Assembly: GCF_041146795.1 (NCBI RefSeq)
Contig: NC_135174.1
Location: 22,530,878-22,594,877, forward strand
Length of the DNA: 64,000 nt
Reading direction: 5' to 3'
Origin: Maylandia zebra
Lineage: Eukaryota > Chordata > Actinopteri > Cichliformes > Cichlidae
Shown here: positions 12,561 through 23,148 of the stretch, piece after piece
How positions within the stretch are numbered: the first letter of the stretch is position 1
How the letters are laid out: every line of letters begins with the position of its first letter
Made by a program: the position numbers and the translations under genes
The notes under the pieces: model-generated
Told to the model about the DNA's origin: nothing
What the model saw: only the letters and a program-made list of their open reading frames with translations
Database searches by the model: none

Positions 12561-12599
12561 GCTGTGTTCATGAATTAATTTTATCTGTCAGTCTCACCC

Positions 12600-13600
12600 A
12601 TCAAATTCAGGGGTGGGGTTAACACTGATCGAGTCAAAAGCATTGCTTTTGCCTGGTGGCCATTGTTTTAGTGGGCCTTTCTCAGCATCAACAACAGACA
12701 TGTGGAAACTTACTAAACTATACTTAGAAATATCCTGTTTTTGTGTCACCAAATACACTTTTAATATTGTTATTGGCTGCAGACAGAGTCAGGTTGAGAG
12801 TGGATGCAAGGCGAGCTATAGGCTAGAGAGGAGGTAAGAATGCAAGATGAATCCCTGAGTAGTGGGTAGTAGTTTTTTAACATGATTACTCTCTTCCTTG
12901 TTGGCTGCTGCGCTTTATTTTATTTTTTTAAATAACACAATGTGTACATATATCCTCTGGTATGTCATGTCCTTTCGCATATTGTATAAATAATCATAGT
13001 GGGCCGCCATGACCAATAAATGCCAAGGTCTGGTTAAATCTGACATCAGCGTGGAAATAAAACATGGCTGGTAACAACTATAGAGTAGGGAGAAGTTTTC
13101 TTTCAAAGCACAAGATCCCTGTCAGTCCCTGCATCCTTAAATGTCTCCAGTTGTCCCGAGTTCCCTCTGACTGTCTCCTTGGTGCATTTAAACCCGTGTT
13201 CCTCCCTGTCCTCATCGTCTGTTGTCTTCATCTCCATTATCAGTCATCATAATTTTACCATCTCTGTGCAAGTCTGCAAATTTCTTTATTAAATAATAAG
13301 ATTCTTAAATTCATCAAGTCTCTCTGTGCCTGGGTCCTCGCCACAAAACATGACATCACTGTTTTGTACATTTTAACAAAATTTAATCCCCAAATTTGTG
13401 AAAGAAAAGCAAAACACTTTTTTGAAAAGTCTGTAACAAAACCATCAAATCTGATAAAGGTTATTTAAATGCTGCTAAAGACTACTACTGCCAAAGAAGA
13501 ATGGATTGGAATTTAAAAAAAAAATACATATCCTAACCTGCGGGAGAATAATGAATGATGCTCACAGTGAGTAAAAAGTAAACTCAGTGCATTTTTTGGA
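12600..13600. other. Interspersed-repeat-like DNA, no gene
   Basis: No coding exon is recognised. The block ending TGCCTGGGTCCTCGCCACA near 13325-13345, preceded by AT-rich tail-like sequence, resembles the 3' end of a non-LTR retroelement but cannot be assigned. Confidence 0.3.
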
Positions 13601-13792
13601 CAGAGATTCACTTTTAATGTGTATGTATAATATAATATATATACATAAAAATACACTCCAAAAATAGAAGAGTCCTTGAAATGTACAAAATATTATTAAA
13701 AAATTGAGACACCTTGGCCTATGGTACAATGTATACAATGTATGAAAAGATCTTTACTGCAGATACTTCTATGGCTCTGCAGATTTTTTCTT

Positions 13793-14017
13793 TTATTTTA
13801 ACCTCACCTTGAGGTTGGCAAATCTGTCTATCACATTTTGGTGGTCAAGTCTCTCAAGCATCTCTTTCTCAACTGACATCACAGCCAGGTGCTGAAGTCT
13901 GCTTTGACCCATGGTCCTTCTCAGCCAGGTATGGAGCTGAATCAAGACACTAAAAGACCTTTCACAGCTACAGCTGCTAACTGGGTTTGTTAGGTCAACC
14001 TGAATAACACTTTTCAC
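13793..14017 (-). pseudogene. hAT transposase C-terminal dimerisation domain (fragment)
   Basis: Seventy-four codons match the hAT family C-terminal dimerisation region: NPVSSCSCERSFSVL, then a tryptophan-leucine helix (WLRRTMGQ) and an LAVMSVEKE helix. The S-C-E-R-S-F box is the family hallmark. The catalytic core that should lie upstream (above 14017) is gone; about 500 bases further on is a hAT-like terminus ending at 14637, so this is probably an internally deleted element. Confidence 0.75.
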
Positions 14018-14439
14018 AGTGTGGGGAAGATCTGATTATCCAGCCTCCTACCTAACTATATAAAGAGTAACTGAAGGTTAAATGCAGCTAATATGTCCTG
14101 TTTTAAGCCAGGCCACCGTAAATGTACTTTTATTTATTCACTCCACATAAAATGTAATAAATAAGTCATATAATACAAAAACCAACTATTCACATTTCAA
14201 CTTTTAACTATTTAAATTTTTAGCTTTTTCCTTTTAAACAAATTTAAAGTGAAACAACACAAAACACTACAAACCAGAACACAATTAAATATAAATTAAA
14301 ATATGAAAACAAAAAGAAGATGCACATTCTCTGTCATATGGGTCTGCATGAATAAACTTTCTGAATCCTTTATCATCCGTAACTGAAAATAGTTGTGGAT
14401 GATTACTATACCTTTCTAATGTGACATTGTTGTCCCTGG

Positions 14440-14637
14440 CTCTCTTTCTCTCTCCCTCCCGCTCTGTTCCTGTGCTACTGCGAGTGTAATTACCGCCCCG
14501 AGAGAGAGGGTGAGAGACCAAATGAAACAAAACAAAACAAAAACCCCACAGCTTGCAATAAGGAGCCAGCTCGCGTCGTTCAAGTCAAAGATGCGGCTCT
14601 AAGAGCCATTTCGTTAGTGACCGACACATCACTACTG
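14440..14637 (-). mobile_element. hAT-like 5' terminal region
   Basis: Read on the minus strand from 14637, the sequence begins CAGTAGTGATGTGTCGG and is followed by a GGCTCTTAGAGCCGC palindrome. This resembles the terminus of fish hAT elements. It faces the transposase fragment at 13793-14017 in the expected orientation. The opposite terminus was not found. Confidence 0.45.
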
Positions 14638-14739
14638 GCTAGTCCAACTTCAGTAACCCTACAGACGTCACTGCTGTTTAGTTTTCTCTCTTCATTTATG
14701 TTGGAAGTGACAGCAGAGCTGTACGTTTTTATTTTTTCA

Positions 14740-15225
14740 GAAATCTCTTAGTCAGAATAAACAGTATATCGCGACAATGACAAACTGAAACACAGGGCTT
14801 AAATACATAGAGCGAGCAATCAGGGAATGGACAACAGGAGGGAAACACAGCTGGGGCAAATCAGAACTGACCAGACAAGGAAGCGTAAACTGAACACACT
14901 GAGGTAAGACAGAGACCTTCAGAGTAAAACAGGAAACACATAACACAGACTGAACAAAGACACAGACTCGCACGCACTGCAACAGAGGGAACAGAGACGT
15001 GGGACCAGGGCAGACACAGACACTGACTGGACACGGGGATATAGCAACTAAGGATACACAGAGACGCGAACTAGAGGATACAGCTGACAGGGGAGACAGA
15101 GCAACTAGAGAAGACAGAGACATAAACCATAAGACAGAACTCAAACAAAAACTCAAAGACTAGAAATAATAAATAATATAATAAACTCAAAAACCCTGGG
15201 TCAACGACCCAGGCATCCTAACAGT
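14740..15225 (-). repeat. Interspersed repeat with CAGACACAGA-rich body
   Basis: A purine- and ACA-rich body ends in an AACTCAAAAACCCTGGGTC...GACCCAGG...CCTAACAG terminus. The same kind of terminus occurs at 45580-45625 and, inverted, at 27605-27640, so these are probably copies of one repeat family, perhaps 3' ends of a non-LTR element. The long open frame on the minus strand is a product of base composition. Confidence 0.5.
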
Positions 15226-15365
15226 TTGAGACATCGTTATAAAGACATCCATCTTTTAAATATGAAACATTAGTTTAAAGCAAACTAACAAACCTCTTCT
15301 CTACTCATACAGCAACCATAAAACAATCACAGAATGTGTATTCATGTGTTTCTTTTCGTTTGCAG

Positions 15366-15528
15366 ATGTGCTGGATTCAGTGAAGCTGATTCCAAAGGCA
15401 AAACAGCCACTGCTTCTCCCAAAACCAGGTGGTGATGGCTGTGTGCGCTGTGCTGTGGTAGGTACTGGAGGAATCCTGAACGGCTCAAAGAAGGGGGTGG
15501 AGATCGATAGCCATGATTAAGTTGTTCG
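15366..15528 (+). pseudogene. ST6GalNAc exon 4 copy (sialylmotif L), stop-disrupted
   Basis: Exactly 163 bases, the same length as exon 4 of the intact gene at 34741-34903, with a TTTGCAG acceptor and a GTAAGA donor kept. The translation shows the [14 protein letters not shown] core of sialylmotif L and then an H-D-stop, where the intact copy has H-D-Y (TAA at 15518-15520). It lies on the plus strand, opposite to both larger copies. No neighbouring exons 3 or 5 were found, so it is an isolated, inverted exon duplicate. The following intron start resembles 24560-24690. Confidence 0.85.
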
Positions 15529-15539
15529 GTAAGAATAAA

Positions 15540-16440
15540 CAACCCAAGCAAACCTTGGTTGGTTTTGTTTGACAGACACTACTTCTGACTCACAGTAAAG
15601 TGGTGAAGATTTACTGCCATTCATGTCAAAGTTATTCTTATAGCTTTTATCTTGATGGTAGTGTGAAAATGTAAAAATACTACTACAGACAACCTTACTA
15701 ATTTTCTGTTGTTAAGAAGTAATAAGTATCTTTTTCTGTTCTGGTAGTCGGTCTGGAAAAATGAGCATGGGTAAGAAGACTCCAGGTTAACGAAGGATGT
15801 CAACCTTTTAGTATTTATCACCCATACCTAATTTCTTGAAGCAAAGAACAAGTATTGTGAAAAATACTTGACTTTGATGGGGAAACCTAGGGACACTTCA
15901 GGGTCATATGGCAGGCCCATTGTAACGAAAGATAAAGTAGTGTTAAACATACCCTGCTTTATCTGTCTTTGTGACTCTCATAATTTACAAAATGAACTTC
16001 ATTTTGTATTCAATAAGACTTTAAACTAGTGAGAGGTAGAAATTAGAGAGCAAGAGAACCTAAGGGTTGTTTTATCATAGACTTCTGAGCAACTTCTGTA
16101 CAAAGAATACAGGCTTAAATTACTTCCATATTGGCTTTACTCTTTAGATGTCCAGCCTTCATATACAGTCTATGATATATCTCATTCTAGAGAAATTCAT
16201 TTCATTCATTTTTTTGTATACTGCCAAATAACAACAACAGTCACCTCAAGGAAGGAAAAACTATTCTGCAGTCATAAAAAATGTTGTTTTTTTATCAGTG
16301 CATGAGGAATGCCTTGTATGTTTCAGTAAGACATACTATCACGTCAGTGCATACTATTACATCTATTACAACAGCAGTTCTCCACCTGCTAAACTGGCCT
16401 GCCTTGAGTCCACACCCTACAAAACCTGAAATACCTTGGT
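15540..16440. other. No recognised gene
   Basis: Unique-looking DNA downstream of the broken exon. The first 150 bases are intron-like sequence shared with 24560-24690. Nothing else is recognised. Confidence 0.4.
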
Positions 16441-16454
16441 GAGACATGAAATGA

Positions 16455-16621
16455 TTAATCAATAAGGAGGTCAAGTCAAGTGGCTTTATTGTCATTTCAA
16501 CCATGTGCAGTGGTACAGTACACAGTGAGGTGAGACAATGTTCCTCCAATAGAAAACCGCAACAATGGCAGTGGGATGTGGAAAAAGACTGAGCATTGTG
16601 CAAAAAGTAAAAGTATGAAGG

Positions 16622-16662
<41 letters not shown>

Positions 16663-16800
16663 ATGCGTGAGATTGTGCAGATAAGTGCTTGAGGTAGTGA
16701 CGCATATGAAGGTATGTGTGTGTCAGTCTAGTCACTTAGTGTTCAGGAGTCTGACGTCTTGGGGGAAGAAACTGTTGCCCTAGTCTGGCAGTGAGACGCG
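16455..16800 (-). mobile_element. 5'-truncated L2-type LINE 3' end with (GT)n
   Basis: The block beginning GTGGCTTTATTGTCATTTCA is a common 3'-terminal sequence of fish L2-like LINEs read in reverse. A (GT) microsatellite occupies 16624-16660. The end near 16741-16780 corresponds to the last codons of the LINE frame. No reverse transcriptase remains. Confidence 0.55.
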
Positions 16801-17230
16801 CAGGGTACCCCCCTCGCGTCGATAAGTGAAGCAGAGGGAGCCTGACCATGCGTCACACATTTGACAAGTTGGGAGTGAGAACGTGTTGGATTATATCTTT
16901 CACCTCTGAAAGAGGGGTATGTAAAACAAGATCACATATTTTCTTTTAATGTTTGTTGGATCTTAGTGGTTGGGTTTGTTTTTCAAATTCAAATTCAAAT
17001 TCAAATTCAAATTTTATTTGTCACACACACACAACCATACACAGTATGACATGGGGGTGAAATGCTTGTAGCTGTACAATGCCCGACCATTAAATGACAG
17101 AAAAAAAGTTTTACAATATTTACAATTTACAGTTTACTACAAAAATTTACAAATTAACTTAGGAATTTACAGTAAAGAATGTGCAAATAGCAGAAGAGAT
17201 TATAAAGATAAGGATTATAAATTATAGGAA

Positions 17231-18728
17231 TTATAGGATTATAGGAAATGTGTGGTGACGTGTGTGAGAGTCCAGTCTTATAGTGACGTGTTTGGGAGAG
17301 TCCAGTCCTACACCTGGTTCAGGCCCCGAATAGCCTGGGGGAAGAAGCTCCTCCTCATTCTCTGTTTTGGCCTTAAGGGAGCGGAAGCGCTTCCCAGACC
17401 TCAACAGTGAGAAGAGTCCATTGTTGGGATGGGAGAGGTCCATCATAATCTTCCTAGCTTTGGACTTGCACCGCTTGGTGTAGATGGACAGCAGGTCAGG
17501 GAGCTCTGATTGAATGATGCGTTCTGCCGAGCGCACCACCCTTTGCAGATCTCGTCTGTCCTGCTTGGTGCTGTTCCCAAACCAGGTGCAGCTGTTTGCC
17601 GTCAGGAAGCTCTCGATGGTGCAGGAGTAGAAGTTCTTGAGCACCTTCAGTGGCAGATGGAAGTCTCTAAGTCTTCTGAGGAAGAAGAGACGCTGACGGG
17701 CTTTCTTAACCAGGGTGTTGATGTGACAGGACCATGACAGGTCCTGAGTGATGTGGACACCCAGGTATCGGAAACTGTCCACTCTCTCCACTGGCGTGCC
17801 ACTGATGATGAGGGGTTTGTAATTCCTCGCCTGCTTTGTAGTGAAGTCCACGATCAGCTCCTTAGTCTTGCTGATGTTTAGGAGGAGGTTATTCTCCTGG
17901 CACCAGGTCTCCAGGTTCCTAATCTCCTCCAGGTAGGCCGTCTCGATGTTGTCGGAGATCAGGCCCACAACAGCAGTGTCGTCAGCAAACTTGACAATGG
18001 AGGTGGTGTCGGATGTGGCTACACAGTCATAAGTGTACAGTGAGTACAGCAGGGGGCTTAAAACACAGCCCTGAGGCACTCCAGTGCTGAGTGAGATGGA
18101 GGGGGAGACTTGTTTTCCCACCCTCACTGATTGGGGTCTGTCTGTGAGGAAGTTGAGGATCCACTGACACAGTGATGAGCTGAGTCCTAGATCCGTCAAC
18201 TTGGTGAAAAGCTTAGAGGGAATTATTGTGTTGAATGCTGAACTGTAGTCCACGAACAGCATCCTAACATAATTCCCTCTGCCAGTGTCCAGGTGACTCA
18301 GGGATGTGTGGAGCAGGTGAGATATGGCATCGTCTGTGGAACGATTAGTCCGGTAAGCAAACTGAAGTGAGTCGATGGTGGCAGGAAGTGAAGAAGTGAT
18401 GTGATCTCTCATCAGTCTTTCAAAACACTTCATCACAATTTAAGTCAGTGCTACTGGACGGTAGTCATTGTGGCAAGCGGGCTGTTGTTTCTTTGGAACA
18501 GGGACAATAATGGACTGTTTGAAGCACGTGGGAACCACAGCTTGGGCCAGGGAGAGGTTAAAGATCTCCGTGAACACCGGTGCTAGTTGATCAGCGCAGG
18601 CTCTAAGGACCTGGCCAGGGATTGCATCTGGTCCTGCTGCCTTCCTGGTGTTCACCCTCCTGAAGGTGTTCCTCACGGCATGCTCTGTGATGACGAGTGC
18701 ATTTTCTTCACTGGTGCACTCCGAGCGC
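17231..18728 (-). pseudogene. L2 reverse transcriptase domain, one stop
   Basis: The product is the RT of an L2-clade non-LTR retrotransposon. Visible motifs in order are [24 protein letters not shown], the [12 protein letters not shown] block with its catalytic Asp, [14 protein letters not shown], the catalytic VKFADDTAV box, and the C-terminal thumb to a stop at 17231. A single in-frame TAA near 18437 splits the frame between RPVALT and IVMKCFERL; otherwise the sequence is well preserved. The N-terminal continuation is at 21251-21727. The extra sequence read to 18784 comes from the inserted hAT terminus and is not LINE. Confidence 0.88.
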
Positions 18729-18736
18729 GCGCAGCC
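18729..18736. other. Target-site duplication, left copy
   Basis: GCGCAGCC immediately precedes the hAT terminus and recurs at 21243-21250 immediately after it. Eight bases is the hallmark duplication length for hAT transposition. Confidence 0.88.
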
Positions 18737-21242
18737 CAGTGGCGTGTCTAGAAAATTTTTGTTGGGGGGGCCAGGTAGGGGCACAGATTTGGAGAAGGGT
18801 GGCAGATGTAATTGGCAGATAATGTTTAAATAAAAATTCTACCAACCATTAACCATAATTCAATAATCCTATAAACCTAATAACCGAATGCGCTTTTAAC
18901 TCTTATTAGAATGAGATTTTAACCACTACGGTGCAAAGTTTTTAGATACTGCGTTGATAAAGTACAAGAGATACAATCAGTGCTTTGTCAGTGTTTACTC
19001 AGCATTCAAGGACAGCAATATTTGCATAGTATTTTTACTGACATGTAGTGCACATATGTTTTGGGCAAAAACATTTTTGAATATTAAAATACGAACATTT
19101 GTAACAAACAATTGACAAATTAGCCAGTTCCAATGTAAAACTTTATCTGCTTATTAAAAAAAGAAGATAATCTTCTCACAAACTGGTGTTTGATTTTGAA
19201 ACAGGAAAAAAGTAGGGAAACAACTGAAAAGACTAACATTTGAATAAAACCTGAAAGCAAGTAAATACTTTCTCTGCTGCCTTATGGTAAACTTTGGTAA
19301 TATTGATCAAGAACAACACTGGCTGATGATGAAATACAGTCAGCTGGCATGGTGACACTGCCAGTATTAACCTGCAGGGCTGGACTGGGACAAAAAAATC
19401 GGGCATTTTGACTACAGACCGGCCCACCAGGTATTAAAACCATAAAGCCTTTGAATGAAAACAAATGCTGTTGTGACAGTGATGTACACTGTCTTGTTGG
19501 TATATGTATGATTTCTATACATTTTACATCAGATAAAAACTTTGGTTGAAAGATTTAGATAATTATTTAATAAAAGCGAGATATTTTAAATGAGAATAAG
19601 AAAGAAAAGTAATTTCTTTGTGCTCCACCTTTCCCTGTTAATTCCCTACCTGGCCCCCTGGCATAACTTTGCTAGACCCACCCCTGCACAGTTACCAGCT
19701 GTCAGCTACGTAAAAAAGGATCCTGGTGTTATTTGTCTCTCAGAAACAGTTCATAACTTCCCTTCAACTCATTCCTGTCACCTAAAAGGTAAACCTGTTT
19801 CTCCATCACCTGTTCAGCTCTGATGATTCAGTAAGGACATCTCCTGGTTTCATCTTCATGTTTCCCTCTCACCACATATACAAACCGACATCATGACCAG
19901 CAGCTTTACAGCTGTGGCTCCAGCAAACATCAGCTGATACTTGAAATTAATATTACATAAATTCTAACAACAGCTGATCAAGCTTAAACGTGCTGCTGTT
20001 GTTTAGCGCGACATCTGCTGGTTTCCTCTTTCTGGCACAAAGTGGGCGATAAACAAACAAGAGAGACGATCAGCTGATCATTGATCAGTTTCATGATTGA
20101 AGTAGCAACAGAAGAGGGAGGGGGAGAGAATGAGAGAAGAAGAGGCAGCTGTGCAGCGTAAACACACAGAATAAATCCAGCTTTGTCTTTTTCCATTCTA
20201 GCTAAAGTTTGGGACAAACTGCGTCTCTTCTCAGCTCAATACCAAACGCATAATATTTTCTCTGAATGAGGGACCATTCCATTTTTAAGGAGCCGTTGGC
20301 AACTCTACTAACTAACCTTATGAATAAAATAAAGTTCACTATCAGTAACATCATAGCAACTGAACAGCTGTACAGAAACTCCTTCATGCTAGCTCGGGCA
20401 GTATGAGTTATTGCAACTGACAGTAAAAAGTCAGCACAACAAAAATAAACTACACCTAAACTTGGTTTATATCTGACCCAGATAGACTGCAGGTCATAAC
20501 TTCTTACCTGAAGTTCAGTTCACCTGACACTCGGACTGGCGGCTGCCTCGGGGCTCTCCTCCTCCTGCCTCCCCTTCCCTCATCCACCTGCTGGCCTCTG
20601 TGGAAGCCCCGCCATAGCCACCACCAAACAACTGAGTTATTTTTACACATCGACCTGCATCTGGCCAATCCACCACCTCTCATTGTTCATGCCCTTACAA
20701 AATAAAAATAAAAAAATAAGTCACCGGGCATATGCCCGGTATGCCAGTCCAGCTATGCAACCAAATCTGCAGCTCCATACAGCAATGTTACGACTCAGAT
20801 GATATCTTATAACTCATAACTCTTATGTTATCTCCCCTCAGTAGCATACTGTCTGAAATATTCGAGGGCTCCAATAATTCTTTAAGTGTTATTTTTTCCT
20901 TGGGATTCTAATTTCACCGAAGTTTACTAAACTCAACAAACTTAATATTACTTACCGGGACATTTATTCTGTCCTCATTTTCTTTCACCGAAAAATTGTT
21001 TCCAGCGGTGCCGTCTTTCGTGCTTGGCTCTCCTACCTTTGCTAACGTGATGCGCATAGCGCAGAAGCCGATGCTGCATTCACTTACACTCGGATATCTG
21101 AGCTTCACCGTGAAAACATAATCGGACATTTGATATTTGATTGAATTGTATTGTTTTGCCTTTGGGGTGGCACCTGGGGTGGCCAGTCTGGTTGGGGGGG
21201 TGGCCTGTGCCCCCCCAGGCCACCCCGCTGGACACGCCATTG
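18737..21242. mobile_element. hAT-superfamily element, 2506 bp, non-autonomous
   Basis: The terminal inverted repeats are CAGTGGCGTGTC at the left and, as reverse complement, CAATGGCGTGTC at the right, flanked by 8-bp duplications. Both ends carry G-tracts just inside the termini. I find no hAT transposase core or S-C-E-R box inside, so it is a deletion derivative moved in trans. The interior contains further hAT-like end sequences (about 19376, 19675 and 20755), suggesting nested or chimeric structure. Confidence 0.85.
19376..20755. mobile_element. Possible nested hAT-like element
   Basis: The left end CAGGGCTGGACTGGG and the right end, read in reverse as CATAGCTGGACTGGC, form an imperfect terminal inverted repeat. 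Both are followed by the CGGGCAT-type subterminal word. The flanking eight bases do not match, so a clean insertion is not shown. Another hAT-like terminus (CAGGGGTGGGTCTAGCAAAG in reverse) ends near 19686. Confidence 0.4.
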
Positions 21243-21250
21243 GCGCAGCC

Positions 21251-21727
21251 GTTTGTTGTTTTAATTGCTGCGGCGTCGAAGCGAGCATAAAACGTGTTCA
21301 GCTCATCAGCCAGTGAAGCATCTGCATTCATCATTGAAGAAGCTGGTCGTTTATAGTCCGTTATAGTCCGCAGTCCTTTCCACAGGCTCCTAGAGTCGCA
21401 CTGTCGTAGCTGTGACTCTAGTTTTTCCCCGTAGCTCCGCTTTGCCTTTCGGACCGCGCTGCGCACGTTGTAGGACGCAGCCTTGTATAGGTCCATATTA
21501 CCGGAGACAAGCCCTTCATTGTAGGCAGCGGTGCGTGATCTCAGAGCGTCGCGGATGTTTTTATCCACCCACGGCTTCTGGTTGGGAAACGTTCGGATGA
21601 TAGTTCTTTCTGCTGTGTCGTCCGCTAGTTTCCCGATAAATCCCACAACCGCTTCCGTAAACATGTTGATGTCATCAGAGCTGTGCCGAAACATGTCCCA
21701 GTCTGCGTCATCCAGTGCGTTTTATAG
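21251..21727 (-). pseudogene. L2 LINE polyprotein, segment upstream of the RT
   Basis: About 155 codons of the linker before the RT domain, including the NQKPWVDKNIRDALRSRT and KAKRSYGEKLE blocks seen in fish L2 proteins, and ending at the hAT insertion point. It continues in frame into 18728 once the hAT element and one target duplication are discounted. Confidence 0.82.
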
Positions 21728-21739
21728 TACACTTTAATT

Positions 21740-22540
21740 TCTAGGGGTGTAATGGATATAGCATTTGGCTGTTTGCCTTAATGTTATGGTCTTTTTTGTC
21801 TTTTAATTTTTGTTCTTTATTGTTTCCAAAGTTTTACTTTCCAGAATTTGTTGAACTTATGTTTTTTACAACTCTTCTGTAGATGTTTTCGACGTTGCCT
21901 CAAATTCCTCTATCACTTCTACCTCTTCTTAAAGTCAATAAAGAGTTCTTTTACTGATGGCATGAAGTTGGCTTTAATGTTAGTTGTAAGATCTTGGGGT
22001 TGTTACAGCTTCACCTTGATCACAAACTACGCCACCGTCGAACTAAAACATAACATAAAATCCAATGAGATAGTAAGACGAGTGAAGTAAAGACATAAAA
22101 TGATCTATATAACATACAAACATACCTCGCTGGCTGACCCATGCTTTGAGGCAGAAATGAGCACTTTACAGATACTTTTAAGAAACAACTTTCTCTGAAT
22201 TAAATTGGCTTCTCTTGCTTCAACTTGCCATGCTCACACATCAACATGGCGTGCATCTCCCTCAGGTGCACCAGTGGAACCAACATGCAGTACAATAGTT
22301 CCTACATGAGAATTTTCACAATAAATGACCTAATGGCATATAAAATATGCATAGTGCAAAACAAAATACATTAACTGAAAGTAAGGCAGTAAAATTCCTC
22401 AACTACATCAGCGATTACTGAAATGGTCTCTAACATTTGTAAACATTGTGCAACATCTGCATGTAACATCATCTATAAAGCTATATTATGAATGAAATAA
22501 AGCTGACCTTTGTGGGATGTTTAGTGTTTTTATCATTGCA
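21740..22540. other. No recognised gene
   Basis: AT-rich DNA with no exon, repeat terminus or tandem array that I can assign. Confidence 0.4.
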
Positions 22541-22549
22541 TTCAATGTC

Positions 22550-22725
22550 GCAAACTCACAATAACAGCGTCAACGCGTTAGCGCGGTTAGCTCATTAACG
22601 CGTTAGCGCCATCCAGCCCCACACTTGCTAACGGAGATTTGCCATGTTAATGCGGTTATGCCGTGTTAATGCGGTTATGCCGTTAACATCATTTTAATGA
22701 GATTAACGCTGACAGCACTAGTTTA
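22550..22725. repeat. TTAACG/GCGTTA-rich transposon terminus
   Basis: A dense cluster of AACGCGTTAGCG and TTAATGCGGTTATGCC words is followed by a GCTGACAGCACTA end. A related cluster lies within the hAT-type elements at 52760-52900 and 63660-63780. Probably a fragment of a related non-autonomous DNA transposon. Confidence 0.45.
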
Positions 22726-22799
22726 TTTTTATTTTTTTATTTTATGTTCTTTTGTTTGAATCTGCATGCTCAATTTGTCTGTCACTTTGCAGCGGGAGT

Positions 22800-22860
22800 T
22801 TCCCCAATAAGGGACAATAAAGGGTTATTCTATTTTATTCTATTTTATTCTATTTTATTT
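22800..22860. repeat. Retroelement tail with ATTCTATTTT repeats
   Basis: GGACAATAAAGGGTTATTC is followed by about four copies of TATTTTATTC. This looks like the 3' tail of a non-LTR element. Confidence 0.5.
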
Positions 22861-22964
22861 GCTTCTGCATAGAATAGGACATACAGCACATCCCGAACAA
22901 ACTGGTACAAACCAGATACCCTTTATTCCATACTTTGCACCAGTACAAACAATTTGGCAGTCAC

Positions 22965-23148
22965 ATATTTTAGTCTCTAGTTTTCTTTGATGCAGCTTTT
23001 TTATTTTGCTTTGGTGAAATGCTTTTTTAAATATGATCTTCTCCAAAATGTAGTTGTGGGCATAAATTTTAATATATTTCTCAAAACAGTGGTTGGTGTA
23101 TTTTATGTAATTGTGTTTTTATGAATCTATATACATCCCCCTGAGGAT
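22965..23148 (-). pseudogene. Degenerate ST6GalNAc last exon
   Basis: Read on the minus strand after a CCTCAG acceptor at 23148, the bases align with the last exon of the intact gene (26337-26546): the TTTGAGAAATATATTAAAA run, then CCCACAACTACATTTTGGAG, then an AAAGCTG...TTTCAAAG equivalent. Stops and indels remove any reading frame. It supports at least a third duplication of the 3' end of this gene. Confidence 0.65.

Larger units (their letters stand above)
16984..21727 (-). mobile_element. L2-type LINE interrupted by a hAT element
   Basis: The minus-strand element has a 3' tail of CAAATT repeats (16984-17013), a 3' UTR to 17230, a reverse-transcriptase frame at 17231-18728, a 2.5-kb hAT insertion at 18737-21242, and the upstream coding part at 21251-21727. 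Removing the insert plus one 8-bp duplication makes the coding frame continuous across the junction, which shows the LINE was there first. It is 5'-truncated: no endonuclease domain is present to the right of 21727. Confidence 0.88.

Noticed and set aside
14752..15156. 134-codon minus-strand frame with hydrophobic start
   Set aside because: Lies wholly within an ACAGACACAGA-rich repeat and has no family resemblance.
16295..16735. 146-codon frame with His-Thr repeats
   Set aside because: It reads through a (GT)n microsatellite and an L2 3' UTR.
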